64,000 bases of DNA. It comes from Izhakiella australiensis. GTDB lineage: Bacteria; Pseudomonadota; Gammaproteobacteria; Enterobacterales; Enterobacteriaceae. The notes beneath the pieces were generated by a model. That model saw only the letters and a program-made list of their open reading frames with translations. It was not told where the DNA came from and ran no database searches. The position numbers and the translations under genes are program-made. The DNA is taken from NCBI RefSeq assembly GCF_002006995.1, contig NZ_MRUL01000021.1, forward strand, positions 1 through 64,000, given 5' to 3'. Below are positions 1 to 8,465 of the stretch, piece after piece. Positions within the stretch are counted from its first letter, which is position 1; each line of letters opens with the position of its first letter.

Positions 1-306
1 CTGTAACGTCCTGCGCAGCTTATCAGGATATTTGCCCGGATATTTCTCCTGCAGATACTCAAGAACCGTTGCCGGCGAGATTTGCGGCCGGGATTCAAGT
101 AAGGGAAGAATGTCGCTCAGCCAGACATCCTCCAGAGGATCCTGGCGGGTCCGCCAGTGTCGCTCCCCGAACGGTTGCCACTGTCCTTTTTCAATACGCC
201 GGCCTGAACGGACCGAGATGCCCGCAGTAGCCGCAGCGGCTTCCTGGGTAAGACCTTTATTACGTTGAGTCATGTAAAAACTGACCTGCCTGATATTCAG
301 CGCCAC
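1..306 (-). CDS. IS21-family transposase IstA, N-terminal part (runs off window)
   Basis: The first 102 codons of a transposase are present and the rest lies left of position 1. Residues of the type MTQRNKGLTQEAAAATAGIS, then SGRRIEKGQW, form the N-terminal helix-turn-helix seen in IS21 IstA proteins, followed by an HWRTRQDPL segment. A GTG start at 306 is preferred because GGGAGAGG lies just upstream. An internal ATG at 273 is the alternative. The helper ATPase IstB would lie further left. It cannot be said whether the full protein is intact. Confidence 0.7.
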   Translation of the reverse strand, partial: MALNIRQVSFYMTQRNKGLTQEAAAATAGISVRSGRRIEKGQWQPFGERHWRTRQDPLEDVWLSDILPLLESRPQISPATVLEYLQEKYPGKYPDKLRRTLQ

Positions 307-406
307 AACCTCTCCCGGGTGGGGAAAAAACGGGACGCTAAGGTTACAAACAGGCCAGAGTAATTGTCGCGAATCGGACGGGGTAATTGTCGCCTAATAA
401 GGGGCA
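1..406 (-). mobile_element. Left-edge fragment of an IS21-family insertion sequence
   Basis: This is one end of an insertion sequence that continues beyond the window. It contains the start of an IstA-type transposase and, outside it, the 11-bp direct repeat GTAATTGTCGC at 360-370 and 383-393. Repeated short motifs at the ends are typical of IS21-family elements. The outer boundary at about 406, ending in CA on the plus strand (TG on the minus strand), is inferred from the usual IS21 end and is not proven. Target-site duplication and the second end cannot be seen. Confidence 0.6.
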
Positions 407-408
407 AT

Positions 409-447
409 AAAAAACCGCCCGGGAATGCAGTGAACCCCGAAGGCGGC
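409..447 (-). terminator. Probable intrinsic terminator of the 470-751 gene
   Basis: On the minus strand a GC-rich stem (CCGCC paired with GGCGG, with an extended partly paired loop) is followed by a run of six T. It lies just downstream of the small gene at 470-751 and next to the inferred insertion-sequence end. Confidence 0.6.
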
Positions 448-469
448 TATTTAATCGCTGCATTACCCG

Positions 470-751
470 TTACGGGTGTTCGTATTGCTCAAACGTACGC
501 GGCTCCGGGTCGCCGGGTTGACGGAACATGGCGTTGTCGTCTCTGCACTTTTTCAGATACATCAGGGTCTGCTTAGCCTGATACTGATCGTGTGGGGAGA
601 GGGAGCCAGGAGTTCCAGCATTACTTGCTACTACAACCTTGGTCAGGATTTCGATACCAAGCCCGATCATTTCGGTGGTATCCAGAATCGCAGAGCGATA
701 CAACGTATTCTGATCCTGGAGGTCTTCAAATTCCTGGTCGGTATGAGACAT
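470..751 (-). CDS. Hypothetical protein, 93 aa
   Basis: A small acidic soluble protein starting MSHTDQEFEDLQDQ and ending TFEQYEHP. I do not recognise a family. The sequence looks coding: it has a balanced composition, a start ATG at 751 preceded by AAAAGGGG about eight bases upstream, and a terminator-like hairpin after its stop. A longer reading from 802 would add 17 residues but lacks a better ribosome site. The stretch LYRSAILDTTEMIGLGIEIL is probably helical. It sits between an insertion sequence and a degraded region, so it is likely accessory cargo (phage, plasmid or island origin). No function is proposed. Confidence 0.55.
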   Translation of the reverse strand: MSHTDQEFEDLQDQNTLYRSAILDTTEMIGLGIEILTKVVVASNAGTPGSLSPHDQYQAKQTLMYLKKCRDDNAMFRQPGDPEPRTFEQYEHP

Positions 752-1230
752 CGTAAATCCCCTTTTAGTTTGGTAAGTTAACATTGAATTAACACCATCC
801 ACCTTACTCCAACCACCAGATAATGAAAAGTAAAGTACTGTTTTTACGTCCAGTCTTTTATGTGTCGGAATTTAGCTTAGTACCATTGCTAATTTTACTG
901 CGCTCCTCCATAAAACGTATCCGGCTGCGATTTGCACGCTGGCGTACAGATTCGTATGAGCGGTTGAATTTCAGGGCTATTAGCTTGAGTGGGAGGGTTG
1001 CTGCGAGTTCTTTAAGAAAGCCTGTCTCATCGGGTGATCAGCGGCGGCCAGGAGTTAACTGGTTCCCGCTACGCCGATATTCAGGTTATTGCATATCCTC
1101 TCCAGTGTTTAGCCAAACGCCTTAGGGACGGTGGCTACTGGCTGGTGCGGACGTACAACAATAGCGATCTGAAGCTTGAATATCCCGTCTCTCATTTTGT
1201 GGCTGCGACAGTTTTACTGTGTTGGGAGGC
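752..1230. other. Gene-poor, apparently degraded accessory stretch
   Basis: No convincing gene is seen here. Short open frames exist on the plus strand (for example 823-1125 and 1034-1234) but have odd composition, no good ribosome sites and no family resemblance. The E. coli neighbour of accD on this side is dedA, which is absent. The stretch looks like the remains of an insertion or rearrangement. Confidence 0.5.
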
Positions 1231-1386
1231 ATGACATTCATTACTGATGACGGAGAGACGATAGAAGGAGAAGCGCTTAGCGAGGTTGTTGTACGGGGAG
1301 TAGTGACGCATTCTATTATTGGCATGAGAGAGAAGGTGCTCCGTTTTAATGCTAAATTCATTCGAAATGAGCACCTATCCTATTGA
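1231..1386 (+). CDS. Possible small protein, 51 aa
   Basis: The frame starts with ATG at 1231 directly after GGGAGGC and reads MTFITDDGETIEGEALSEVV, ending RNEHLSY. The composition is protein-like (charged N-terminal half, alternating hydrophobic residues) rather than random. It is in frame with about 17 open codons upstream, so it could be the C-terminal remnant of a larger lost gene. No family is recognised. The short distance between AGGAG-like bases and the ATG is tight but possible. Confidence 0.3.
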   Translation: MTFITDDGETIEGEALSEVVVRGVVTHSIIGMREKVLRFNAKFIRNEHLSY

Positions 1387-1404
1387 TGTATATGTAGCGA
1401 AATG

Positions 1405-1433
1405 TTGTTATATGTGGTCTAATATCGTCTAAT
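1405..1433 (+). promoter_or_regulatory. Candidate sigma-70 promoter for accD
   Basis: TTGTTA at 1405-1410 and TCTAAT at 1428-1433 are separated by exactly 17 bp, about 65 bp upstream of the accD start. This is a pattern match only. Confidence 0.45.
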
Positions 1434-1496
1434 TTGTGGGCTATAAATCAAGGCAACCGCCTGATTTTACACAACAAACCGGATTATTTATCATCA

Positions 1497-2399
1497 ATGA
1501 GCTGGATTGAACGAATTCTCAGTAAGAGCACCACCCCGACGCGTAAAGCGAGTATTCCTGAAGGGGTATGGACCAAATGCGATAGCTGCGTTCAGGTGCT
1601 CTATCGCGCCGAACTGGAGCGCAACCTTGAGGTCTGTCCTAAGTGCGACCATCACATGCGCATGCATGCGCGCGCGCGTCTGCACAGCCTGTTAGATGAG
1701 GGTACGCTGCTGGAGTTAGGCAGCGAGCTGGAGCCGAAAGACGTCCTTAAGTTCCGTGATTCTAAAAAGTACAAAGATCGCCTGGCCGCCGCGCAAAAAG
1801 AAACTGATGAAAAAGATGCGCTGATCGTAATGAAAGGTGAGCTTTACGCTAAGCCGGTCGTTGCCGCCGCGTTTGAGTTTTCTTTTATGGGCGGCTCCAT
1901 GGGGTCAGTGGTGGGCGCACGCTTCGTGCGCGCGGTCGAACAGGCGCTGGAAGATAACTGCCCGTTTATCTGCTTTTCCGCTTCCGGCGGTGCGCGTATG
2001 CAGGAAGCGTTGATGTCGCTGATGCAGATGGCAAAAACCAGCGCGGCGTTAGCTAAAATGCGCGAGCGCGGTTTGCCTTATATTTCTGTGCTCACCGATC
2101 CGACAATGGGCGGCGTATCCGCCAGTTTCGCTATGTTGGGTGACCTGAACGTGGCGGAGCCGAAAGCGCTAATCGGCTTTGCCGGCCCGCGCGTTATCGA
2201 ACAAACCGTGCGTGAAAAGCTACCTGCCGGTTTTCAGCGCAGCGAGTTCCTGATTGAAAAAGGGGCGATTGACATGATTATTCGCCGCCCGGACCTTCGC
2301 TTCAGACTGGCTAGTATTCTGGCAAAAATGATGAACCTGCCAGCGCCGGAGGAAGCGTCAATTCAGGCAGAAAGCGACGCTGAACACCAGGAAGCCTGA
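1497..2399 (+). CDS. accD: Acetyl-CoA carboxylase carboxyltransferase subunit beta
   Basis: AccD is the beta half of the carboxyltransferase that, with AccA and biotin carboxyl carrier protein, makes malonyl-CoA for fatty-acid synthesis. The 300-residue protein begins MSWIERIL, as in E. coli. It has the N-terminal four-cysteine zinc ribbon (CDSC near residue 27 and CPKC near 49) and the crotonase-like core with [14 protein letters not shown] and [12 protein letters not shown]. The residue after CDSC is Val where E. coli has Gly, a mild oddity. The start at 1497 is chosen by homology over an upstream in-frame ATG at 1434. folC follows after 56 bp, as in E. coli, but the usual upstream neighbour dedA is missing. 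Confidence 0.97.
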   Translation: MSWIERILSKSTTPTRKASIPEGVWTKCDSCVQVLYRAELERNLEVCPKCDHHMRMHARARLHSLLDEGTLLELGSELEPKDVLKFRDSKKYKDRLAAAQKETDEKDALIVMKGELYAKPVVAAAFEFSFMGGSMGSVVGARFVRAVEQALEDNCPFICFSASGGARMQEALMSLMQMAKTSAALAKMRERGLPYISVLTDPTMGGVSASFAMLGDLNVAEPKALIGFAGPRVIEQTVREKLPAGFQRSEFLIEKGAIDMIIRRPDLRFRLASILAKMMNLPAPEEASIQAESDAEHQEA

Positions 2400-2455
2400 C
2401 AGATAATCGGGAGGCGCTCCCTCCCGCAACGTATCGTCAATAAATAACGGTATCC

Positions 2456-3724
2456 ATGGACAACCTTCAAATCCCTGAAGCCACGTCGCCCCTCGCAACG
2501 TGGCTTTATTATCTGGAAAACCTTCATAGCAAGGCGATTGAACTCGGCCTCACGCGAGTGCATCAGGTTGCCCGCGACCTTGATCTGCTTAAACCTGCTC
2601 CCTTTGTTTTTACCGTTGCCGGCACTAACGGCAAAGGCACCACCTGTCGGATGCTGGAAACGTTGCTGATGGCGGCGGGCTTCAGCGTTGGCGTTTACAG
2701 TTCGCCGCATCTGGTTCGTTATACCGAGCGGGTGCGCATCCAGGGGCAGGAGCTTGCTGAATCCGCGCATACCGCCTCTTTTGCTGCTATTGAAGCAGGG
2801 CGGGGCGCTACTTCATTAAGCTATTTTGAATACGGCACGCTGTCGGCGCTGTGGCTGTTTCGTGCCGCGCAGCTCGACGTGGTCATTCTGGAAGTCGGGC
2901 TGGGTGGCCGGCTGGATGCGACCAACATTATTGATGCCGACGTGGCCGTCGTTACTAGCATTGCGCTGGACCATACCGATTGGCTTGGGGCGGATCGTGA
3001 AAGTATCGGACGAGAAAAAGCCGGTATTTTCCGCGCCGGCAAGCCGGCGGTGGTTGGCGATCCCGCGATGCCTGCCAGCATTGCCGAGGTAGCAAAAGAG
3101 ACTGGCGCACAGCTGTTGTGTCGCGATCGTGACTGGTCTTTACAGCCTGACGCTGGCAGCTGGAGTTTTCGTTATAACCAGCTGGCGCTCACTGGTTTGC
3201 CGCTGCCGCAGGTGCCACTGGCGAATGCGGCGACAGCGCTGGCGGCGCTGCAGGCTTCAGGGCTTGCCGTCCCGCAGAAGATCATCCGCGAAAATCTTGC
3301 CATGGCCGTGCTGCCGGGCCGCTTTCAGACCGTGCAGCTATCGCCGCGGCTGATTCTTGACGTCGCGCACAACCCCCATGCAGCAAGCTACCTGGCCGGC
3401 CAGATTAGCCAGCTTAACCCGCAGGGTAAGGTGCATGCCGTCGTCGGTATGCTGCATGATAAAGATATTGCCGGTACGCTGGCGGCGCTGAAACCGGTTG
3501 TTGACTGCTGGTACTGTGCGCCGCTACCCGGACCGCGCGGCGCCAGCGCGCAGCAGCTTAGCGCCCATCTGCCGCAGGCAAAAAGTTATGATTCTGTTAC
3601 GATTGCCTGGCAACAGGCGATGACGCAGGCGACGGATCGGGATATCGTGCTGGTTTGTGGCTCGTTTCACACCGTAGCTGAAGTAATGGACACAATGGAA
3701 ACGGAGAAGGGTCGTGGCCAGTAA
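2456..3724 (+). CDS. folC: Bifunctional dihydrofolate synthase / folylpolyglutamate synthase
   Basis: FolC adds glutamate to dihydropteroate and then further glutamates to folates, in the cytoplasm and with ATP. At 422 residues it matches the E. coli length. It has the Mur-ligase-like P-loop TVAGTNGKGTTCR near residues 54-66, the SSPHLVRYTERVR segment, the VILEVGLGGRLDATN motif and the C-terminal DVAHNPHAA motif typical of the family. It lies between accD and dedD. Its last 11 bases overlap the dedD start, which suggests translational coupling. Confidence 0.96.
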   Translation: MDNLQIPEATSPLATWLYYLENLHSKAIELGLTRVHQVARDLDLLKPAPFVFTVAGTNGKGTTCRMLETLLMAAGFSVGVYSSPHLVRYTERVRIQGQELAESAHTASFAAIEAGRGATSLSYFEYGTLSALWLFRAAQLDVVILEVGLGGRLDATNIIDADVAVVTSIALDHTDWLGADRESIGREKAGIFRAGKPAVVGDPAMPASIAEVAKETGAQLLCRDRDWSLQPDAGSWSFRYNQLALTGLPLPQVPLANAATALAALQASGLAVPQKIIRENLAMAVLPGRFQTVQLSPRLILDVAHNPHAASYLAGQISQLNPQGKVHAVVGMLHDKDIAGTLAALKPVVDCWYCAPLPGPRGASAQQLSAHLPQAKSYDSVTIAWQQAMTQATDRDIVLVCGSFHTVAEVMDTMETEKGRGQ

Positions 3725-4430
3725 GTTTCAAAACCGCCTGGTAGGCACGGTGATTATTGTGGCGCTCGGCGTCATTATTCTGCCCGGCCTGCTGGATGGT
3801 AAAAAAAAGCACTATAAAGAGGATTTTGCGGCCATTCCTCTGGTACCAAAACCGGGTGACCAGCAGGACACTGACATGGTGCCGCCGGTTACTCAATCCT
3901 TGCCGGCGCAGCCGCCGGCGGGCGCGGGTAGCGCGGCGAACAGCGATACCGCTGACGCCGCCGCTGCCGACAATAATAACGCTGATACGGGCGGTAGCGC
4001 GCCTGCGGAGCCCTCTCAGCCAACGGTTGTCGCCCCGCCGCCGGTAAAACAGGCTCCGCCTAAGTCGGTTGAAAAACCGCAGCCTAAGCCGCCGCAGCCA
4101 AAACCACAGGAAACGCCAAAGCCCAAACCGGTTGAAGCGCCGAAAGCACAGGAACAGGCGCCAGCGCAGCAGGAAAAAGCGCCGACGGGTCAGGCATGGG
4201 TAGTACAGCTTGGCGCGTTGAAAAACGCTGGCAGAGTAAACGAAATCGTCGCCCATCTGCGGCTGTCCGGCTATCGTGCTTATACCATCCCGGCGACGCC
4301 GGTGCAGGGGCAGATTACCCGTATCTACGTCGGGCCGGATGCGAATAAGGCGAAAATGCAGTCCGCCGTAAGCGAATTGAAAAGCATCAGCGGGTTAGGG
4401 GGCGTAGTGAAGCCCTACAGCGCTCGCTAA
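3714..4430 (+). CDS. dedD: Cell-division protein DedD (SPOR domain)
   Basis: DedD is an inner-membrane protein whose C-terminal SPOR domain binds denuded septal peptidoglycan. Visible parts are a short cytoplasmic start, a membrane helix around residues 8-25 (VGTVIIVALGVIILPGLL), a long Pro/Lys/Gln/Ala-rich linker to about residue 155, and a SPOR domain with WVVQLGALKN and ITRIYVGPD. The start is GTG at 3714, overlapping folC. The linker is low complexity and would be expected to vary between species. The 238-residue length is close to the family norm. Confidence 0.93.
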   Translation: MASKFQNRLVGTVIIVALGVIILPGLLDGKKKHYKEDFAAIPLVPKPGDQQDTDMVPPVTQSLPAQPPAGAGSAANSDTADAAAADNNNADTGGSAPAEPSQPTVVAPPPVKQAPPKSVEKPQPKPPQPKPQETPKPKPVEAPKAQEQAPAQQEKAPTGQAWVVQLGALKNAGRVNEIVAHLRLSGYRAYTIPATPVQGQITRIYVGPDANKAKMQSAVSELKSISGLGGVVKPYSAR

Positions 4431-4436
4431 CCGGTT

Positions 4437-4473
4437 GCAGAGACTCAGGTGCCTTACCCGCCTGAGTCTCTGC
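4437..4473 (+). terminator. Strong hairpin after dedD
   Basis: GCAGAGACTCAGG at 4437-4449 pairs perfectly with CCTGAGTCTCTGC at 4461-4473 (13 bp stem, 11-base loop). It starts a few bases after the dedD stop. There is no T-tract after it, so it may be a weak terminator or an mRNA 3'-end stabiliser rather than a standard intrinsic terminator. Confidence 0.55.
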
Positions 4474-4573
4474 ATTCAGCGTCAATTTAAGGCGTGAATA
4501 TATGTTAATTTATTGTAAATTAACGCTTTTCTTAATCGACATGCTTTTCTTTTTTCTTAAGCTGCAAAACCCT

Positions 4574-4589
4574 ACGCAAACGTTTTCTT
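4574..4589 (+). promoter_or_regulatory. PurR operator upstream of cvpA-purF
   Basis: The 16-base ACGCAAACGTTTTCTT is a near-perfect purine-repressor box, matching what I recall of the E. coli cvpA-purF operator. It lies 57 bp before cvpA, just upstream of a possible extended -10 element (TGTTAGAAT around 4594-4602). Binding would repress cvpA-purF when hypoxanthine or guanine is plentiful. Confidence 0.85.
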
Positions 4590-4645
4590 TTTCTGTTAGA
4601 ATGCGCCCCGAACTGGATGCAGGGGCCTTGTCGCTGGAATAGTTC

Positions 4646-5131
4646 ATGATCTGGATTGATTACGCCATCATTGGCATTATTAGTTTTTCAGCACTGATTA
4701 GCCTGATTCGCGGCTTTGTTCGCGAGGCTTTGTCCTTGGTTACCTGGGGCTGTGCTTTTTTTGTTGCCAGTCATTACTACCCTTACCTTGCAGTCTGGTT
4801 TACCGGTTTTGAAGATGAGCTGGTTCGCAATGGTATTGCCATCGCCGTCCTGTTTATTGCCACCCTGGTGGTGGGGGCGATTGTGAACTACGTTATCGGA
4901 TCGCTGGTGGAAAAAACGGGCCTGTCCGGAACGGACAGAGTGCTGGGAGTCTGTTTCGGGGCGCTGCGTGGCGTATTGATTGTGGCAGCGATTTTATTTT
5001 TCCTTGATACATTTACCGGATTTTCAAAGAGTCCGGACTGGCAGCAGTCACAGCTTATCCCGGAATTCAGCTCCATCATCAGGTGGTTTTTTGACTATCT
5101 GAAGAGCACGTCGAGTTTTATGCCGCAGTAA
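4646..5131 (+). CDS. cvpA: Colicin V production protein CvpA, inner membrane
   Basis: CvpA is a small integral membrane protein first found as needed for colicin V production. Its molecular role is unsettled, with reported links to envelope and bile-salt resistance. At 161 residues it matches the E. coli protein along its whole length. It has about four membrane helices (residues about 4-20, 28-45, 63-85, 98-120) and the conserved [15 protein letters not shown] segment. It is the first gene of the PurR-controlled cvpA-purF unit and is followed by purF after 35 bp. Confidence 0.95.
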   Translation: MIWIDYAIIGIISFSALISLIRGFVREALSLVTWGCAFFVASHYYPYLAVWFTGFEDELVRNGIAIAVLFIATLVVGAIVNYVIGSLVEKTGLSGTDRVLGVCFGALRGVLIVAAILFFLDTFTGFSKSPDWQQSQLIPEFSSIIRWFFDYLKSTSSFMPQ

Positions 5132-5166
5132 TCGCGCTGGGGCAGCGGCTATGAGGAAATAACAGC

Positions 5167-6681
5167 ATGTGTGGTATTGTCGGGATCACCGGTTTTATGC
5201 CGGTAAACCAGTCGATTTATGACGCGTTAACGGTGCTTCAGCACCGTGGCCAGGATGCCGCAGGCATCGTCACCATTGATGCCACTAATTGCTTCCGACT
5301 GCGCAAAGCGAACGGGTTGGTAAATGATGTGTTCGAAGCGCGCCATATGCAGCGTTTGCAGGGTAACATGGGTATCGGTCACGTTCGCTATCCCACCGCT
5401 GGCAGCTCCAGCGCTTCGGAAGCCCAGCCTTTTTACGTCAACTCTCCGTACGGAATTACCCTGGCGCATAATGGTAATCTTACCAATGCGCATCAATTAC
5501 GTAGCTACCTGTTTGAAAGCGGGCGCCGCCACGTTAATACCACTTCCGATTCGGAAATTTTGCTGAATATTTTTGCCGAGGAGCTGGATCGTTTTCAGCA
5601 TCCTCTGGAAGCTGATAACATTTTTGCCGCTATTGCAGCGGTGCATAACAAAGTGCGCGGCGCCTATGCCTGCGTCGCCATGATCATTGGTCACGGACTG
5701 GTCGCCTTCCGCGATCCAAACGGTATCCGCCCGCTGGTGCTGGGTAAGCGCGTACTGAGCGATGGGCGCACCGAATATATGGTGGCGTCAGAGAGCGTTG
5801 CGCTGGATACGCTCGGCTTTGAGTTCCTGCGTGACGTCGCACCGGGCGAGGCGGTGTATGTTACCGAAAAAGGCCAGCTGTTTACCCGTCAGTGCGCCGA
5901 AAATCCGCGCAGCAATCCTTGCCTGTTCGAGTATGTTTATTTTGCCCGGCCGGACTCATTTATCGATAAAATTTCGGTTTACAGCGCCCGGGTGCGTATG
6001 GGGACCAAGCTGGGGGCAAAGATTGCCCGCGAATGGGAAGATCTTGATATCGATGTGGTGATCCCCATTCCGGAAACGTCGACTGATATCGCGCTGGAAA
6101 TTGCCGGTATTCTGGATAAGCCATACCGCCAGGGTTTTGTCAAAAACCGCTACGTAGGGCGCACCTTTATCATGCCAGGCCAGCAGATGCGCCGCAGCGC
6201 AGTGCGGCGTAAGCTGAATGCCAACCGCGCCGAATTCCGTGATAAAAACGTGCTGCTGGTGGATGACTCCATCGTGCGTGGCACCACTTCGGAGCAAATT
6301 ATTGAGATGGCGCGCGAAGCGGGAGCGAAGAAGGTTTATCTTGCCTCTGCGGCGCCGGAAATACGCTTTCCGAACGTCTATGGTATTGATATGCCAAGCG
6401 CCACTGAGTTGATTGCCCACGGCCGCGAAGTGGAAGAAATTCGCCAGCTTATCAAAGCTGATGCCCTGATTTTTCAGGATCTCAGCGACCTGATCGAGGC
6501 GGTGCGTGAAGAAAATCCGGATATTGCTCAGTTTGAATGTTCGGTATTCAACGGCGTTTATGTCACCAAAGACGTCGACCAGCGATACCTTGAGTATCTC
6601 CAGTCGCTGCGTAATGATGACGCCAAAGCGATGGCGCGTCAGAACGAAGTCGAGAGCCTTGAGATGCATAACGAAGGCTGA
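5167..6681 (+). CDS. purF: Amidophosphoribosyltransferase
   Basis: PurF catalyses the first committed step of purine synthesis: PRPP plus glutamine gives phosphoribosylamine. The 504-residue protein begins MCGIVGI, so Cys2 (after Met removal, Cys1) is the N-terminal nucleophile of the glutaminase domain. The PRPP-binding loop [18 protein letters not shown] lies near residue 360-380 in the phosphoribosyltransferase domain. A good ribosome site (GAGGAAAT) precedes the ATG. It is cotranscribed with cvpA and followed by a terminator hairpin. Confidence 0.97.
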   Translation: MCGIVGITGFMPVNQSIYDALTVLQHRGQDAAGIVTIDATNCFRLRKANGLVNDVFEARHMQRLQGNMGIGHVRYPTAGSSSASEAQPFYVNSPYGITLAHNGNLTNAHQLRSYLFESGRRHVNTTSDSEILLNIFAEELDRFQHPLEADNIFAAIAAVHNKVRGAYACVAMIIGHGLVAFRDPNGIRPLVLGKRVLSDGRTEYMVASESVALDTLGFEFLRDVAPGEAVYVTEKGQLFTRQCAENPRSNPCLFEYVYFARPDSFIDKISVYSARVRMGTKLGAKIAREWEDLDIDVVIPIPETSTDIALEIAGILDKPYRQGFVKNRYVGRTFIMPGQQMRRSAVRRKLNANRAEFRDKNVLLVDDSIVRGTTSEQIIEMAREAGAKKVYLASAAPEIRFPNVYGIDMPSATELIAHGREVEEIRQLIKADALIFQDLSDLIEAVREENPDIAQFECSVFNGVYVTKDVDQRYLEYLQSLRNDDAKAMARQNEVESLEMHNEG

Positions 6682-6712
6682 TTGGTCTTTACGCTCACAA
6701 ATCAGCTACACT

Positions 6713-6744
6713 GGGCCGGAAATTATTCCGGCCCGTTTGTTTTT
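6713..6744 (+). terminator. Intrinsic terminator after purF
   Basis: GGGCCGGAA at 6713-6721 pairs with TTCCGGCCC at 6726-6734 (9 bp, four-base loop), followed by GTTTGTTTTT. Confidence 0.8.
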
Positions 6745-6755
6745 AAGGATAGGCA

Positions 6756-7337
6756 ATGAAGCGACTGATTATTGGTATCTCAGGTGCCAGCGGAGCCATC
6801 TATGGCGTCAGAATGTTGCAGGTCTTGCAGCAGGTAGATGGCGTGGAAACGCATCTGGTCATGAGCAACGCAGCGCGGCAGACGCTGACGCTGGAAACCG
6901 ATTTCAGTCTGCGCGACCTGCAGTCGATGGCCGACGTTGTCCATGACGGGCGCAACATTGCCGCCAGCATCTCTTCTGGCTCTTTTAAAACTCACGGCAT
7001 GGCGATCCTGCCTTGCTCAATCAAAACCCTTTCCGGCATCGTTCACGGCTATACCGATAACCTGCTAACCCGCGCGGCTGACGTAATACTGAAAGAGCGC
7101 CGTCGGCTGGTGCTCTGCGTGCGCGAAACGCCTCTGCATCTGGGTCATCTGCGGATGATGACTTCAGCAGCGGAGATGGGCGCAGTGGTGATGCCGCCGG
7201 TTCCGGCTTTTTATCACCGACCTGCAGCGGTGATGGATATCGTCGATCAGACAGTGAACCGCGTCATCGACCAGTTTGATATTGACCTGCCAGATGATTT
7301 ATTCATGCGCTGGAAAGGTGCAAACCCACCGCAGTGA
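6756..7337 (+). CDS. ubiX: Flavin prenyltransferase UbiX
   Basis: UbiX attaches a dimethylallyl group to FMN to make the prenylated flavin cofactor of the decarboxylase UbiD in ubiquinone synthesis. The 193-residue protein has the family opening RLIIGISGASGAIYG (FMN-binding), the CSIKTLSGIVHGY segment with its serine, and the C-terminal signature RETPLHLGHLRMM. A ribosome site, AAGGATA, lies just before the ATG. The gene sits between purF and the histidine transporter, as in E. coli. Its stop codon directly abuts an NtrC-like site. Confidence 0.95.
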   Translation: MKRLIIGISGASGAIYGVRMLQVLQQVDGVETHLVMSNAARQTLTLETDFSLRDLQSMADVVHDGRNIAASISSGSFKTHGMAILPCSIKTLSGIVHGYTDNLLTRAADVILKERRRLVLCVRETPLHLGHLRMMTSAAEMGAVVMPPVPAFYHRPAAVMDIVDQTVNRVIDQFDIDLPDDLFMRWKGANPPQ

Positions 7338-7354
7338 TGCACCATTATGGTGCT
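7338..7354 (+). promoter_or_regulatory. NtrC-binding site upstream of the hisJ operon
   Basis: TGCACCATTATGGTGCT is an almost perfect match to the palindromic NtrC consensus (TGCACC-N5-GGTGCA). It begins immediately after the ubiX stop, about 166 bp upstream of a sigma-54 -24 element, a normal distance for an NtrC enhancer. A weaker second copy (TGCACCAGAATGCAACA) lies at 7389-7405. Confidence 0.75.
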
Positions 7355-7519
7355 TATTATTGTGCTGAATCGCATTTCGCGCATCAGATGCACCAGAATG
7401 CAACATTCTTGCCGCTTCCCGGTGACAAACCTGTTATAAATTTTGCGCAAGCTCTGTACCTGTGCCCGGCGGGCGCCGGTGGCGGAATTCTTAACAAAAT
7501 TAAGGGCTGCCGTAATTTA

Positions 7520-7535
7520 TGGCATGAAAACTGCA
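7520..7535 (+). promoter_or_regulatory. Sigma-54 promoter for hisJ-hisQMP
   Basis: TGGCATGAAAACTGCA has GG and GC elements with the required 12-base offset (consensus TGGCAC-N5-TTGCA). With the upstream NtrC sites this indicates nitrogen-limitation control, as known for Salmonella argT. The start codon of the binding-protein gene is 58 bp downstream. Confidence 0.7.
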
Positions 7536-7592
7536 AATTATCAGGCACCACAGGGTAGTAAATAATAAAAATCACTTTATTGAGGGTTAACT

Positions 7593-8375
7593 ATGAAAAA
7601 GCAGGTCTTAGCTCTTTCTGTGCTGCTGGCTGTATCCAGTGTTGGAAGCGCGCTGGCCGCCGTGCCGAAAACGCTACGTATTGGCACCGACCCGACCTAT
7701 GCGCCGTTTGAATCAAAAAATGCGCAGGGACAATTAGTCGGTTTCGATATCGATCTGGCTAATGAAATCTGTAAACGCATTCAGGCCAAGTGTACCTTTG
7801 TTGAAAGCGACTTCGATGCGCTCATTCCCTCTTTGAAAGCCAAGAAAATCGATGCCATCATTTCTTCACTGTCCATTACCGCTAAGCGTCAGGAAGAGAT
7901 AGCCTTTTCGGATAAGCTGTACGCCGCCAATGCGCGTCTGATCGCGCCGAAAGGTTCAAAAATTCAGCCAACGCTGGAATCGCTGAAGGGTAAAACTATC
8001 GGCCTGCTGCAGGGCACTACCCAGGAAACCTATGCCAATCAGAACTGGCGGCCAAAGGGCGTGACTGTTACTCCTTATGCGAACCAGGACCTGGTGTATC
8101 AGGATTTGACTGCCGGTCGTATCGACGCAGCGTTCCAGGATGAAGTCGCGGCCAGCGAAGGTTTCCTTAAGCAGCCGATCGGCAAAGACTATACGTTTGC
8201 CGGCCCGGCGGTAAAAGATGACAAAATTTTCGGTATCGGTACCGGTATGGGCCTGCCGAAGCAGAGCACCGACCTGAAGGCTGCGATTGATAAAGCCTTC
8301 GAATCGATGCGTAAAGACGGCACCTACGATAAGCTGGCGAAAAAATATTTCGATTTTAACGTGTACGGCGATTAA
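7593..8375 (+). CDS. hisJ: Histidine / lysine-arginine-ornithine periplasmic binding protein
   Basis: This is the periplasmic solute-binding protein of the basic amino-acid ABC transporter. The 260-residue precursor has a signal peptide ([22 protein letters not shown], cut near residue 22), then [16 protein letters not shown] and [15 protein letters not shown], shared by HisJ and ArgT. E. coli has two paralogues here (argT and hisJ). Only one is present in this window, so it may serve both histidine and lysine/arginine/ornithine. HisJ versus ArgT cannot be settled by eye. It is separated from hisQ by a hairpin that would lower expression of the membrane genes relative to the abundant binding protein. 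Confidence 0.9.
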   Translation: MKKQVLALSVLLAVSSVGSALAAVPKTLRIGTDPTYAPFESKNAQGQLVGFDIDLANEICKRIQAKCTFVESDFDALIPSLKAKKIDAIISSLSITAKRQEEIAFSDKLYAANARLIAPKGSKIQPTLESLKGKTIGLLQGTTQETYANQNWRPKGVTVTPYANQDLVYQDLTAGRIDAAFQDEVAASEGFLKQPIGKDYTFAGPAVKDDKIFGIGTGMGLPKQSTDLKAAIDKAFESMRKDGTYDKLAKKYFDFNVYGD

Positions 8376-8392
8376 GCAACACCTGTCATAAG

Positions 8393-8416
8393 GAGCCCCG
8401 TCAGGGGCTCTGTTTT
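8393..8416 (+). terminator. Intercistronic hairpin between hisJ and hisQ
   Basis: GAGCCCC (8393-8399) pairs with GGGGCTC (8404-8410) and is followed by TGTTTTG. It is likely a partial terminator or mRNA stabiliser that sets the binding protein to permease ratio. Confidence 0.65.
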
Positions 8417-8465
8417 GCTGTCGACGGCAAAACGCGGGAAAGATCGGACAAGACAGGATTACTTT

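Noticed and set aside
3597-4256. 219-codon minus-strand frame opposite dedD
   Set aside because: Arg/Phe/Leu-rich shadow of the Pro/Lys-rich dedD linker; dedD is the conserved gene.
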